64,000 bases of DNA, taken from Lachnospiraceae bacterium. GTDB lineage: Bacteria > Bacillota > Clostridia > Lachnospirales > Lachnospiraceae. Positions 52,901 to 60,160 of the stretch are shown one piece after another. The stretch's first letter is position 1, and every line of letters begins with the position of its first letter. The stretch lies in NCBI GenBank assembly GCA_910575035.1, contig CAJTDL010000009.1, forward strand, positions 62,001 to 126,000, in the 5' to 3' direction. The position numbers and the translations under genes are program-made. The notes beneath the pieces are model-generated. The model saw nothing but the letters and a program-made list of their open reading frames with translations, searched no databases and had not been told where the DNA came from.

Positions 52901-55727
52901 CAAGCCCCCACTGATAGCCGCTTTCGCTGTCAGCGCCATAAATCTGGTCCGTAGCGGAATTGTACTTGCCAAGGCTGTCCCCTTCGGACACGGTAGATGG
53001 ATCATGGTCGCCGCAGTCTACAAAATAATACAACTCTGGCTCCTCCATCTCCCCTCCTGCCAATGTGAATTTAGGAGAGTCTGACTGCCCGTTCACCTCC
53101 ACCACGGCATACTTATCAGTGGCCTTAATATTATAGGAATGGCTTCCCGCCAGATCTTCATTGGAATGGAAGGCCTGCATCTGGTACTTCCCTGCTGCAG
53201 GTGCCTGGTATGTAAACTCCAGGTAATCCGGGCTGCTGTAAGATCCCTTCATCCCCTCTACATATCTGCCGCCAGAGGCTCCTTCACTGCTGGCGACCTT
53301 GATGGATTCCGCCAGCCCTGCTGGGATGGTGTCCTCTGCTTCGATTGTGGTAGAATGCTCCTGTGCAGGCAATGCCTGTACCCGCATATAATCCAGGGCC
53401 GCATCCGACGTCATATCCACATCCACGACATTAATGCCCTTCTGCAGGTAAACAGATGCCGTGGCCGTCTGCCAGCCTGTGCCTGCCCGCAGGGCAACGC
53501 TCTGGTTCAGACGGTCTAAGGTAACGGCTGTATTCTCCACATAAATATTTGCCGTACCGTTTGATGATGCACAGTAGCGCAGGGAAAGGTTATATAAGCC
53601 GCTTGCCTCTACCACAACTGTCATGCGTATGCCGCCTCCGTCTGGCACGCTCCGCCCCGACAGCCCTGTAACATACCCGCCGCCGGAATATCCCTTAATC
53701 TGCGTCTGGGTAGAAACAGTCGTGTCTGTATTGCCCAACAGGCGGTTTGCATCCGCCAGTTCTGCTTCGTATACCTGGTTGAAAGCAGGCACTGCTTCCT
53801 GGTAAACGCCTGCATAGGATACCCTAAGGAAATCATGCAGGAGAAGCCCCCTAGAAGCCCCAGCTCCATTGGGTGTCGTTATGGTAACCGTGTGCTTCCC
53901 TGCTGACAGGTCATAATACAGTGTCTTTATCCCTGTCATTGTCTGGAACAGCGTGGATTCCATGATAACGTCCTGCGCCTCACCTCCGTCTAAGGAAAAG
54001 GTTTGCTTCAGGTTCACTGGGTTATGTACGTTCATGTCGTTCCTTACCGTCCCCTGCCCATTCCCATAGGCAAAATCCAGCTTGTATTTCCCATCTGCCG
54101 GAACCTCAACCGTATAGGACATCACTGCGCCGTCCGGCATATCTACCGCCCGGTTCCCGCTGCCGTCGTTGGACATGTAATAGCTTGGGCTCGTGCCGGC
54201 TGGCGTGGCGGACGCCCCTCCGGACAATGCTGCTTTTTCTGCCTCATAGACAGTCCCGCTGTCGCTTGACAGGGGGATATTCACAATCTCATCCCCGCTT
54301 GCCTGGGTCAGAGTGACATTATACGCATTTTCGAACAAAGCATTCGGTATGGTCACTGTCACGCTGCCGTCCTCGCTTACCGGGTAAGCCCCCTCCAAAA
54401 TAGTAGGCGTGCCATTTGCCGCGCCATGGAATCCAGTAAACATGGTTTCCTGCACGGTGGCATGCACCACAGAGGCATCCTTGAAGGTCTCTGTGTCCGC
54501 CACATGCTCCAGCCTTACGGTAATGTCGCCGGTGAAGCCTCCCAAAAGCGTTGTAGATATTTTCTTAGATTCATCCATAGTGGAAACGCCATACAGTTTC
54601 TCATAGCTGGTACTGGTGGATACAGGCTGGGTCGTCCCTGACATATCGCCATACCACTTATACAGCCACCATGCGCCGTTGCCCTCGTTCGCCCCTGCGG
54701 CCAAATCGTTCAGGTTATTGGCCTGATGCCAGAAAGGCAGGCAGCCTGTGATTTTCTCATCCTCCAGCCGGGCAATCCAGTTGACCAAACGCCCTGGCAC
54801 GCCGCAATATTCCATTTCCGCATATTCATTGATGCAGATTTGGGGAATTGGGGGAACCCCGGCTGTATTATGCTCTGCATTGTAAGCAGTCCAATCAATC
54901 TGGCTGTTCCAGATATTGCGGAAATTATCCATATGCACAGAAATATCCCGCAGGCAGTTGGTCTGCAGCTCATGCCAGGTGATGACATCCGGCATGCAGC
55001 CATTGTCGGCACAAAACTGGAAAAAACTCCTGTAACGCCCTTCTGATATATAACCCCAATCATTCGGCCCTGCCAACGCCGCATTCACATCCACGGACTT
55101 GATCGCGTCCCGGTAACTCTGCCATGCATGATTAATGTTGGCATCATCCCCATAAGGGGTCGTCTCATTAATCGGCACATAGACTATGGCCTGGTCAATA
55201 TCCACCTGGCCGCCAATCTTGTCCTTTGGCTGCTCTGGGGTGCCGTGCTCCGCTTTCCAGGCTTCTTTCCATGCCACTACGGCAGGGGCGATATATTTCT
55301 GCAGATCATCGCAATAACGCTCTATGGTCGCCGTCACCCCAAACACACCGTAGTAATTGCTGTTATACATCTGAACCTGCTGCCCGCCGCTCTCCAAAAA
55401 CGTCTTGGCCACGTCCAGGGCATCCCCATAGGGGTGCTCCGTGCCTACAGCGCCCTTGGTTACCAAAATCTTTGATTTCAAGGGGACAATCGTATTTGTA
55501 GTGGGCACATTTTCACTGCTGACCCCGTAGAGGAAGCCCGCTGCCCCATGGATAATCTCCCCTGTGTTCACCTGTGGGCTTACATCCACGGTCAATGTGG
55601 CTTTCGGAGCCGCTGCTGCATCCACCTGTATGCTTCCGATTCCCGTTGTAAATGCGCTCCCCGCAAAAACCGCCGCTGCTAATACCGATACAGCCGCCTT
55701 GCGCAAAACCTGTTTCCATTTTCCCAT
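49905..55727 (-). CDS. Secreted 1940-aa multimodular glycosidase (GH39-like) with CBM, malectin-like, FIVAR and Big_2 modules
   Basis: ATG 55727 (MGKWKQVLRKAAVSVLAAAVF) after AAAGGAG; signal peptide to about 38. Residues about 45-390 form a clan GH-A TIM barrel: VYVPINETTPYG (putative acid/base Glu) and ICINEYAEMEYCG (putative nucleophile Glu), best matching GH39-like enzymes by eye. Then a beta-sandwich, three CBM6/35-like modules (about 505-910, VYEAEKAALSGG, VYEAELADANRL, IEAEDTIPAGL), a malectin-like module (about 900-1100), an Ig-like part, FIVAR (about 1325-1390), a second malectin-like copy (about 1380-1580), and four Big_2 domains to the end. GH39-like enzymes on arabinogalactan release galactosyl-arabinose or arabinose. 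The exact substrate is inferred from the neighbouring GH127/146 and transporter genes. Confidence 0.8.
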   Translation of the reverse strand: MGKWKQVLRKAAVSVLAAAVFAGSAFTTGIGSIQVDAAAAPKATLTVDVSPQVNTGEIIHGAAGFLYGVSSENVPTTNTIVPLKSKILVTKGAVGTEHPYGDALDVAKTFLESGGQQVQMYNSNYYGVFGVTATIERYCDDLQKYIAPAVVAWKEAWKAEHGTPEQPKDKIGGQVDIDQAIVYVPINETTPYGDDANINHAWQSYRDAIKSVDVNAALAGPNDWGYISEGRYRSFFQFCADNGCMPDVITWHELQTNCLRDISVHMDNFRNIWNSQIDWTAYNAEHNTAGVPPIPQICINEYAEMEYCGVPGRLVNWIARLEDEKITGCLPFWHQANNLNDLAAGANEGNGAWWLYKWYGDMSGTTQPVSTSTSYEKLYGVSTMDESKKISTTLLGGFTGDITVRLEHVADTETFKDASVVHATVQETMFTGFHGAANGTPTILEGAYPVSEDGSVTVTIPNALFENAYNVTLTQASGDEIVNIPLSSDSGTVYEAEKAALSGGASATPAGTSPSYYMSNDGSGNRAVDMPDGAVMSYTVEVPADGKYKLDFAYGNGQGTVRNDMNVHNPVNLKQTFSLDGGEAQDVIMESTLFQTMTGIKTLYYDLSAGKHTVTITTPNGAGASRGLLLHDFLRVSYAGVYQEAVPAFNQVYEAELADANRLLGNTDTTVSTQTQIKGYSGGGYVTGLSGRSVPDGGGIRMTVVVEASGLYNLSLRYCASSNGTANIYVENTAVTLDRLNQSVALRAGTGWQTATASVYLQKGINVVDVDMTSDAALDYMRVQALPAQEHSTTIEAEDTIPAGLAESIKVASSEGASGGRYVEGMKGSYSSPDYLEFTYQAPAAGKYQMQAFHSNEDLAGSHSYNIKATDKYAVVEVNGQSDSPKFTLAGGEMEEPELYYFVDCGDHDPSTVSEGDSLGKYNSATDQIYGADSESGYQWGLVMEHEDEVETPGEGSLASSEEDKAVYTNFQKALSNSPSDLQDGKPKESTFRYAHNQGESGISPRYVSYRFELEPGEYDVEACMGNSWGNAGSPTVTVSADGIEPVSEPYSVPASGTQAKKMTVQLEGASVNEDGKASLSVKATSPDATIQMNYIKITKHQNAEDGGQYKYLAPNNEKVLADKLPEGIYMGELLAGKDWYIDYRNLKNKTNRYFFINTFSDDTFREKTITLDLQAGENTIRIYNDNSWNVTYGGTQSTPAETNLMNYTPNFDKFVITPMALGTPVALQVSHAVSVRASKGGFVAADKNTVPDKGSYTLKIAPEEGCSVASLLINGKEKKGDIKAGEGVSTLAVSNVAEDQDVRVYFEVPGISRDTLQNLYSQYKDLKQGTYSASSWEDFEGAIAYAQKVLANEKAPQYQITDAYERLVDAVEGLVDIANLVYFVDCGDHDPSTLSEGDEFGRNNSSTDRLYGEDSKTGYFWGLVMEHESEKETPGEGSVATSAEDKAVYTNYQKALSNSSSDLLDGQSKYNTLRYAHGQDTAGINPRYVSYRFEVDPGKYNVTVVMNNTWGNAGSPTVTLHAEGVADTAVDYSVPQGVNTEKTMQIDLAEAKANEKGRVELSVKATSSDPTIQMSYIVIESEAPDIPVEKITVTGTSSELKVGETAELKAAVEPADATDKNVTWKSSDEKVAVVSEKGVVTAKGAGKATITATAADGSGVSGSYQVTVAKPADDPKPVKVTKITVTGSISKLAAGKKLTLKAAVQPSNADNKAISWKSSNQKVAVVSEKGVVTAKGAGKATITATAADGSGVTGRYQVTVVKHAVKKITLKSSGKAIAAGKKATVAATVATTGKTANKTLKWSSSNTKYASVSSKGLVTTKKAGAGKTVTITAAATDGSGKKASVQIKIVKDAVKKITLKCSKKTVAAGKKATIKAKVTTTGKTASKSLAWSTSNKKYATVNSKGVVTTKKAGKGKTVTIKAVSTDGTNKKASVKIKIK

Positions 55728-55819
55728 TTTTTTCTCCTTTCTCCAAATGCCTCAGCTAAAGTTCCAGCCTCTATAACCATCAGTAACAGAAACCAATTGT
55801 TATAGTTATCAATATATCT

Positions 55820-55885
55820 ATTATACCTTACCCACCTTCGCATGAATACCCTAGAATCCTAAACAAAGGTAGGCAATCCTAAACT
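55820..55885 (-). promoter_or_regulatory. Promoter and activator site of the 1940-aa glycosidase gene
   Basis: Minus-strand -10 TATAAT (55820-55825) has a poor -35. At 55865-55885 lies a 21-bp element read on the plus strand as AAAGGTAGGC, two bases, TCCTAAACT. A second AATCCTAAAC (55855-55864) repeats the half-site AATCCTAAAC of 55875-55884 exactly 20 bp apart, an AraC-type arrangement close to the -35 position. Confidence 0.7.
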
Positions 55886-55904
55886 AAAATGGGCATGCAT
55901 CCCG

Positions 55905-57914
55905 TCAACGGCACAGCCGCAGAAACAGCGGCATCCGCTCCAATGGGGCATCCGCTTCCACCATCTGCCCCCCTTCATATTCCTTACCGCCCTCACATTC
56001 TTTCCAGCAGCACCCTTTTGGAAGGTAAACTTGGCGCATTTTTGCACCTGCCTCTAAAACCGGTGCAGCCAACAGCCTATCCCCGTACATATATGCATCC
56101 TCTATCTCCCAGCACATGGGATCTTCTGGGAACTCATAAAACATTGCCCGCATCACTGGGCTCCCTTTCTCATGGGCTTCCTGCATCAGCCTCCTGGTAT
56201 ATCCCCGCATCTGTTCCCGCATCCGCATATACTTTTCACAGATATGGTAAACCTCTTCCCCATAGCTCCATACCTCGTTGGCCGCCCCGGAACGGCAGGA
56301 CGCCCCGCCTGTCGTCCCCACCTGGGGCTGCCTGGGCTCCCGGTCGCCATGGAGCCGCATCACTGGGCAGAACGCCCCCCATTGGAACCACCGGACAAAC
56401 AGTTCCCGGAACTGTGGGTCATTGGGATCCCCGCCATGGAACCCGCCAATATCCGTCGTCCACCAGGGAATCCCTGCCAGGCCCATATTCAGCCCTGCTG
56501 CCAGCTGGCTTCTCATGCTCCCAAAGCTGGAGGCAATATCCCCCGACCATACCAATGCGCCATATCTCTGGCTTCCTGCCCACGCGCACCGCAGCAGGTT
56601 TACGATATTCTCCTGCCCTTCCCGCTCCATCCCTTCATAAAAAGTACGGGCATATTCCACTGGGTATATATTCCCAACTTCTAAATCCGTCCCCCGGTAA
56701 TAGCGGTAATTGTCAAAATCATAGGCCGTGTATTCCGGTTCAGCCTCATCCAGCCAGAACACCTTAATCCCCTTTTCATAGTAATTCTTTTTTGCCTTCT
56801 CCCACAAATACTGTCTTGCGCCTGGATTTGTGGCATCATAATGGATGGTAGCGCCTTCAAAATCCAACCCCACCCGGAACCCGCGCTCTGTGCGTATCAG
56901 ATACCCCTTTTCCAGCATTTCCTTATAATTCTCACTCTCCCGGTCAACCGTTGGCCATATGGACACCATCAGTTCTATCCCCATTTCCTTCAGTTCTTTC
57001 ACCATGCCGTTCGGATCTGGCCAATAAACTGGATCAAACTTCCATTCCCCCTGCTTCGGCCAATGGAAAAAATCAATCACAATCAAATCAATCGGCAGGC
57101 TCCGCCTCTTATACTCCCTGGCAACCTCCAGAAGCTCCTCCTGTGTCTGGTAACGCAGCTTACATTGCCAAAACCCCAGCCCATACTCTGGCATCATCGG
57201 CGCTGTCCCCGTTGCCTTTGCATAAGCCTCCTCAATCTCAGCAGGCGTATCCCCCGCCACGAACCAATAATCCAGCGCTTTCGTCCCATAGGCTTCAAAA
57301 CTCATGATATTATGCCCCAGCACCGCCCTCCCTACGCCTGGGTTATTCCACAGCAGGCCATACCCCCGGGAAGAAACCGCAAAAGGCACGCTGGCCTGGG
57401 AATTACGATGCGCCATCTCCAGATCCATCCCCTTCAGGTTCAGATAAGGCTGCTGGTACTGCCCCATCCCATATATTTTCTCCTCCCTGTCCAAGGACTC
57501 CAGACGCATGGCCAGATGGTAATCCCCGCCGATATTCGGACGGAACTCCCTGCCTTCCACTTCAATGGCTCCGCACTTCGGATCCGTCACATCCCGTCGG
57601 TTCCTCCAATACTCCTCCAGCAGCAGCTTTCCCTCCTGGTTGTAAATTGTAATTTTCCCCCCATTTGCAACATGCACCCTCACTTTGCCATTTTTTAACT
57701 CCGCACCGCCTATCCCTACATGTGCTTTTTTTGTCCTACCTTGGTTTTCCGAAATGCCTCCTGTTTTTTTCAGCGGAAGCAGCGCCCAATCCTCCTCTGG
57801 CATCACCGCCTGCTTCGTGGCCCGGATGCGCACCGCATTCTCCCCCCATGGCTCCACCCACATTTCCTCTGCATCATAATGATACACAATCCTATCTCCA
57901 TCTATTTTCAGCAT
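55905..57914 (-). CDS. GH31 family glycosidase, cytoplasmic
   Basis: ATG 57914 (MLKIDGDRIVYHYDAEE) has AAGGAGG; 669 residues, no signal peptide. Order: N-terminal beta-sandwich, (beta/alpha)8 barrel, C-terminal beta domain that ends soon after LERMPLFLRLCR. GH31 signatures: LIVIDFFHWPKQGEWKFDP near 275, the nucleophile segment KVFWLDEAEPEY near 386, and LVWSGDIASSFGSMRSQL near 456 with the acid/base Asp, then GIPWWTTDIGGFHGG. Family activities include alpha-glucosidase, alpha-xylosidase and alpha-galactosidase; the substrate is not decidable here. Encoded downstream of the CUT1 permeases, it probably splits imported oligosaccharides. Confidence 0.88.
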   Translation of the reverse strand: MLKIDGDRIVYHYDAEEMWVEPWGENAVRIRATKQAVMPEEDWALLPLKKTGGISENQGRTKKAHVGIGGAELKNGKVRVHVANGGKITIYNQEGKLLLEEYWRNRRDVTDPKCGAIEVEGREFRPNIGGDYHLAMRLESLDREEKIYGMGQYQQPYLNLKGMDLEMAHRNSQASVPFAVSSRGYGLLWNNPGVGRAVLGHNIMSFEAYGTKALDYWFVAGDTPAEIEEAYAKATGTAPMMPEYGLGFWQCKLRYQTQEELLEVAREYKRRSLPIDLIVIDFFHWPKQGEWKFDPVYWPDPNGMVKELKEMGIELMVSIWPTVDRESENYKEMLEKGYLIRTERGFRVGLDFEGATIHYDATNPGARQYLWEKAKKNYYEKGIKVFWLDEAEPEYTAYDFDNYRYYRGTDLEVGNIYPVEYARTFYEGMEREGQENIVNLLRCAWAGSQRYGALVWSGDIASSFGSMRSQLAAGLNMGLAGIPWWTTDIGGFHGGDPNDPQFRELFVRWFQWGAFCPVMRLHGDREPRQPQVGTTGGASCRSGAANEVWSYGEEVYHICEKYMRMREQMRGYTRRLMQEAHEKGSPVMRAMFYEFPEDPMCWEIEDAYMYGDRLLAAPVLEAGAKMRQVYLPKGCCWKECEGGKEYEGGQMVEADAPLERMPLFLRLCR

Positions 57915-58014
57915 CCTATTGCCTCCTTCCTCTTTCCATTCCCAAGACTGGCGCGGGCACGCCCCCAAACGCTATAGCCAGGCTTAACGGCCAATCCGCC
58001 AGGGCATCCCTCCT

Positions 58015-58170
58015 TTGCAGAAAGCCGCTGCCTGGCAGTTCCCCTTGCCGGCGCTGCGCTGCCCACTTGCAGAAAGCCGCTGTCTGGCAGTTCCCCTTGC
58101 CGGCGCTGCGCTGCCCACTTGCAGAAAGCCGCTGTCTGGCAGTTCCCCTTGCCGGCGCTGCGCTACCCCT
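58015..58170. repeat. Three tandem 52-bp repeats
   Basis: Units begin at 58015, 58067 and 58119 with TTGCAGAAAGCCGCTG and continue CTTGCCGGCGCTGCGCT. They differ at very few positions. The last unit runs through the stop codon of the permease gene (58163-58165), so the array starts at the gene's 3' end and fills the gap to GH31. Confidence 0.9.
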
Positions 58171-59011
58171 TCACAGCCCCGCTGGTCATTCCGCTGATAA
58201 TATACTTCTGCATAAATATAAATATCAAAGCCACCGGAATAATCGTTACCACCGCAAAAGCCGTCAAGTAACTCCACTTCGTCCCATACTGCCCCATAAA
58301 ATTAAATATCCCCGCCGTAATCGGCCTCTTCTGCTGATCCAAGATAAACGTCATCCCATAAGCCAGATCCCCCCAGGCATACAGGAAAGAAAAAATTGCG
58401 CACACCATTACCCCTGGCTTTGCAATGGGAATCAGCACCCGTATAAACGCCGAGAAGCGGTTGCACCCATCAATATAAGCCGCCTCTTCCAGCTCCTTCG
58501 GTATGGAAGCAAAATAATTCTTCAATATCAAAATGGAAAACGGTATCCCAATCGTCGCATCTGCAATAATCGCCGCAGCCGCCGTATTATACACATGCAT
58601 CCCCTTAAACAAGATAAACATCGGCGTCAAAAGCACCGCCACTGGCATCATCTGGGTCACCAGAAACCCCAGCAGCATCACCTTGCGCCCCTTAAACCGG
58701 TATTTCGCAATCCCATAAGAAGCCGGGACTGCCAAAAGCACCGAAATCACCATTGCCCCAATGGAAATCAGGAAGCTGTTCCCAAAGGACCGGAACATAT
58801 TAAAATCCCCATTTTCCACCTGTGCCGCATAGGACTTCACATTTAACGTTTCAGGCAAAATCGTAGGCGGCACCCGAAAGATTTCCTGCTCTGTTTTCAA
58901 GGAGGTCACCACAATCCAAAAAACCGGGAACAATATCACGCACAAAATGGCAACTGCAGCCACACAGAGCGCCGCATTTTTTTTCCCTTGTATTTTCTTT
59001 TCCTCATCCAT
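58163..59011 (-). CDS. Carbohydrate ABC transporter permease, MalG-like (CUT1)
   Basis: 282 residues with six membrane helices: first near 15-35, and the cytoplasmic EAA loop ELEEAAYIDGCNRFSAF followed by IRVLIPIAKPG near 185-215. It ends ISGMTSGAVKG, the usual MalG C-terminus that touches the ATPase. Its ATG overlaps the stop of the MalF-like gene by eight bases, so both channel halves are translationally coupled. Imports di- or oligosaccharides captured by the lipoprotein at 60161-61525. No ATPase gene is present in the operon, so a shared MsiK/UgpC-type ATPase is expected elsewhere. Confidence 0.92.
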   Translation of the reverse strand: MDEEKKIQGKKNAALCVAAVAILCVILFPVFWIVVTSLKTEQEIFRVPPTILPETLNVKSYAAQVENGDFNMFRSFGNSFLISIGAMVISVLLAVPASYGIAKYRFKGRKVMLLGFLVTQMMPVAVLLTPMFILFKGMHVYNTAAAAIIADATIGIPFSILILKNYFASIPKELEEAAYIDGCNRFSAFIRVLIPIAKPGVMVCAIFSFLYAWGDLAYGMTFILDQQKRPITAGIFNFMGQYGTKWSYLTAFAVVTIIPVALIFIFMQKYIISGMTSGAVKG

Positions 59012-59912
59012 TGTCTTCTTCCTCCTTCGTCGCCCTCAGATAAAATACGCCAACCACCAACAAGATTACAAGCAGCACATTTGCAACTGCGGCTCCCTTA
59101 CTGTACTTAAACATCTCAAAGGAAAGCTTATAGGAATATGTAGACAGCATATGGGTGGAATTTACAGGCCCGCCCCCTGTCATCACATATACTAAGTCAA
59201 ATACCTTAAAGGTATAGATAAACCCTAAAATCAGCACTGATTCAATCGTCGGCCGCAGCAGCGGCAGCGTAATCTTAAAAAATGCCTGCACTTTCCCCGC
59301 ACCGTCAATAGAGGCGCTCTCATACAATTCCTTCGGTATCGTCGTCAGCCCTGTGGAAATCAATATCATATTAAAGGGTATCCCAATCCATACATTGGCG
59401 GATATAATCGCCGCCAATGCCGTGTCTGCCGAAGTCAGCCAGTCAATATTCTGGGAAATCACCCCAAGGCTTTGCAAGGCATGGTTCAAAATCCCCACGT
59501 CTGTCCCAAAAATAAATTTAAACATCAGCGCCGTTACCGTAATGGGAATCATCCAGGGAATCAGCATCAGCCCCCGCACCGGTTTGGAAATCTTAAAATG
59601 CTGGTTAAAGAACAGCGCCAGCAAAAACCCAATGATAAACTGAACCACAAGGCAGCACACAGTAAACAGCAGCGTATTCACCAATGACTTCACAAACACT
59701 GGATCCCGGAAAATATCTATGTAATTTTTAAAACCTACAAAGGGCTTATCCGGCGATGTCAGCGTCCTTACCGTCACATCCTGCAGGCTCAGCACAATAT
59801 TTTTCACAATGGGGTATCCCACGAACACCAGCATATAGAGAAATGCCGGGAGCACAAACAGGATCCCCACATTGCCATATTTAAAAAAGCCCTTCTTTTT
59901 CCTTTGCTCCAT
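59004..59912 (-). CDS. Carbohydrate ABC transporter permease, MalF-like (CUT1)
   Basis: ATG 59912 (MEQRKKKGFFKYGNVG) has AGGAGGAA; 302 residues, six membrane helices. The EAA loop reads ELYESASIDGAGKVQAFF then KITLPLLRP (about 205-235). The upstream ATG extension of 26 residues lacks a ribosome-binding site and was not used. Second gene of the operon after the binding lipoprotein, separated from it by a strong stem-loop that may lower expression of the membrane subunits relative to the binding protein. Confidence 0.92.
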   Translation of the reverse strand: MEQRKKKGFFKYGNVGILFVLPAFLYMLVFVGYPIVKNIVLSLQDVTVRTLTSPDKPFVGFKNYIDIFRDPVFVKSLVNTLLFTVCCLVVQFIIGFLLALFFNQHFKISKPVRGLMLIPWMIPITVTALMFKFIFGTDVGILNHALQSLGVISQNIDWLTSADTALAAIISANVWIGIPFNMILISTGLTTIPKELYESASIDGAGKVQAFFKITLPLLRPTIESVLILGFIYTFKVFDLVYVMTGGGPVNSTHMLSTYSYKLSFEMFKYSKGAAVANVLLVILLVVGVFYLRATKEEEDNG

Positions 59913-60012
59913 CCAAGTTCCTCCTAAAATTTTTATAGAAACGCCCCCCCATGTTACGGGATTTTGTGCCGCGCCTCCCCGCATAGGCACTTGCCGTAAA
60001 GGCCTTTCCCGT

Positions 60013-60109
60013 TACAGAAAAATCCTGCCGCATAGGAAAGAAGCACATATCCTTACCCACTGTTCTTCTGTTATCCTTATGCGGCAGGCTCCCTACCCTA
60101 TTTTTCTGT
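60013..60109 (-). other. Intra-operon stem-loop between binding protein and permeases
   Basis: CCTGCCGCAT (60024-60033) and ATGCGGCAGG (60079-60088) form a perfect stem; outside it ACAGAAAAAT and ATTTTTCTGT pair again. On the minus strand the outer arm supplies an AAAAAT/ATTTTT tract. Typical of partial terminators or RNA-stabilising hairpins that follow binding-protein genes. Confidence 0.6.
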
Positions 60110-60160
60110 CCTTCCTAACATCCATTGCAGCCTAAGCTATATATGCCATAAATTTTCTGC

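Noticed and set aside
58015-58170. Possible CRISPR array in the 52-bp repeats
   Set aside because: The units are contiguous with no unique spacers and there are no cas genes.
57665-58846. 393-codon plus-strand frame across the permease/GH31 junction
   Set aside because: Runs through two recognised minus-strand genes and the tandem repeats, has basic low-complexity composition and no start signal.
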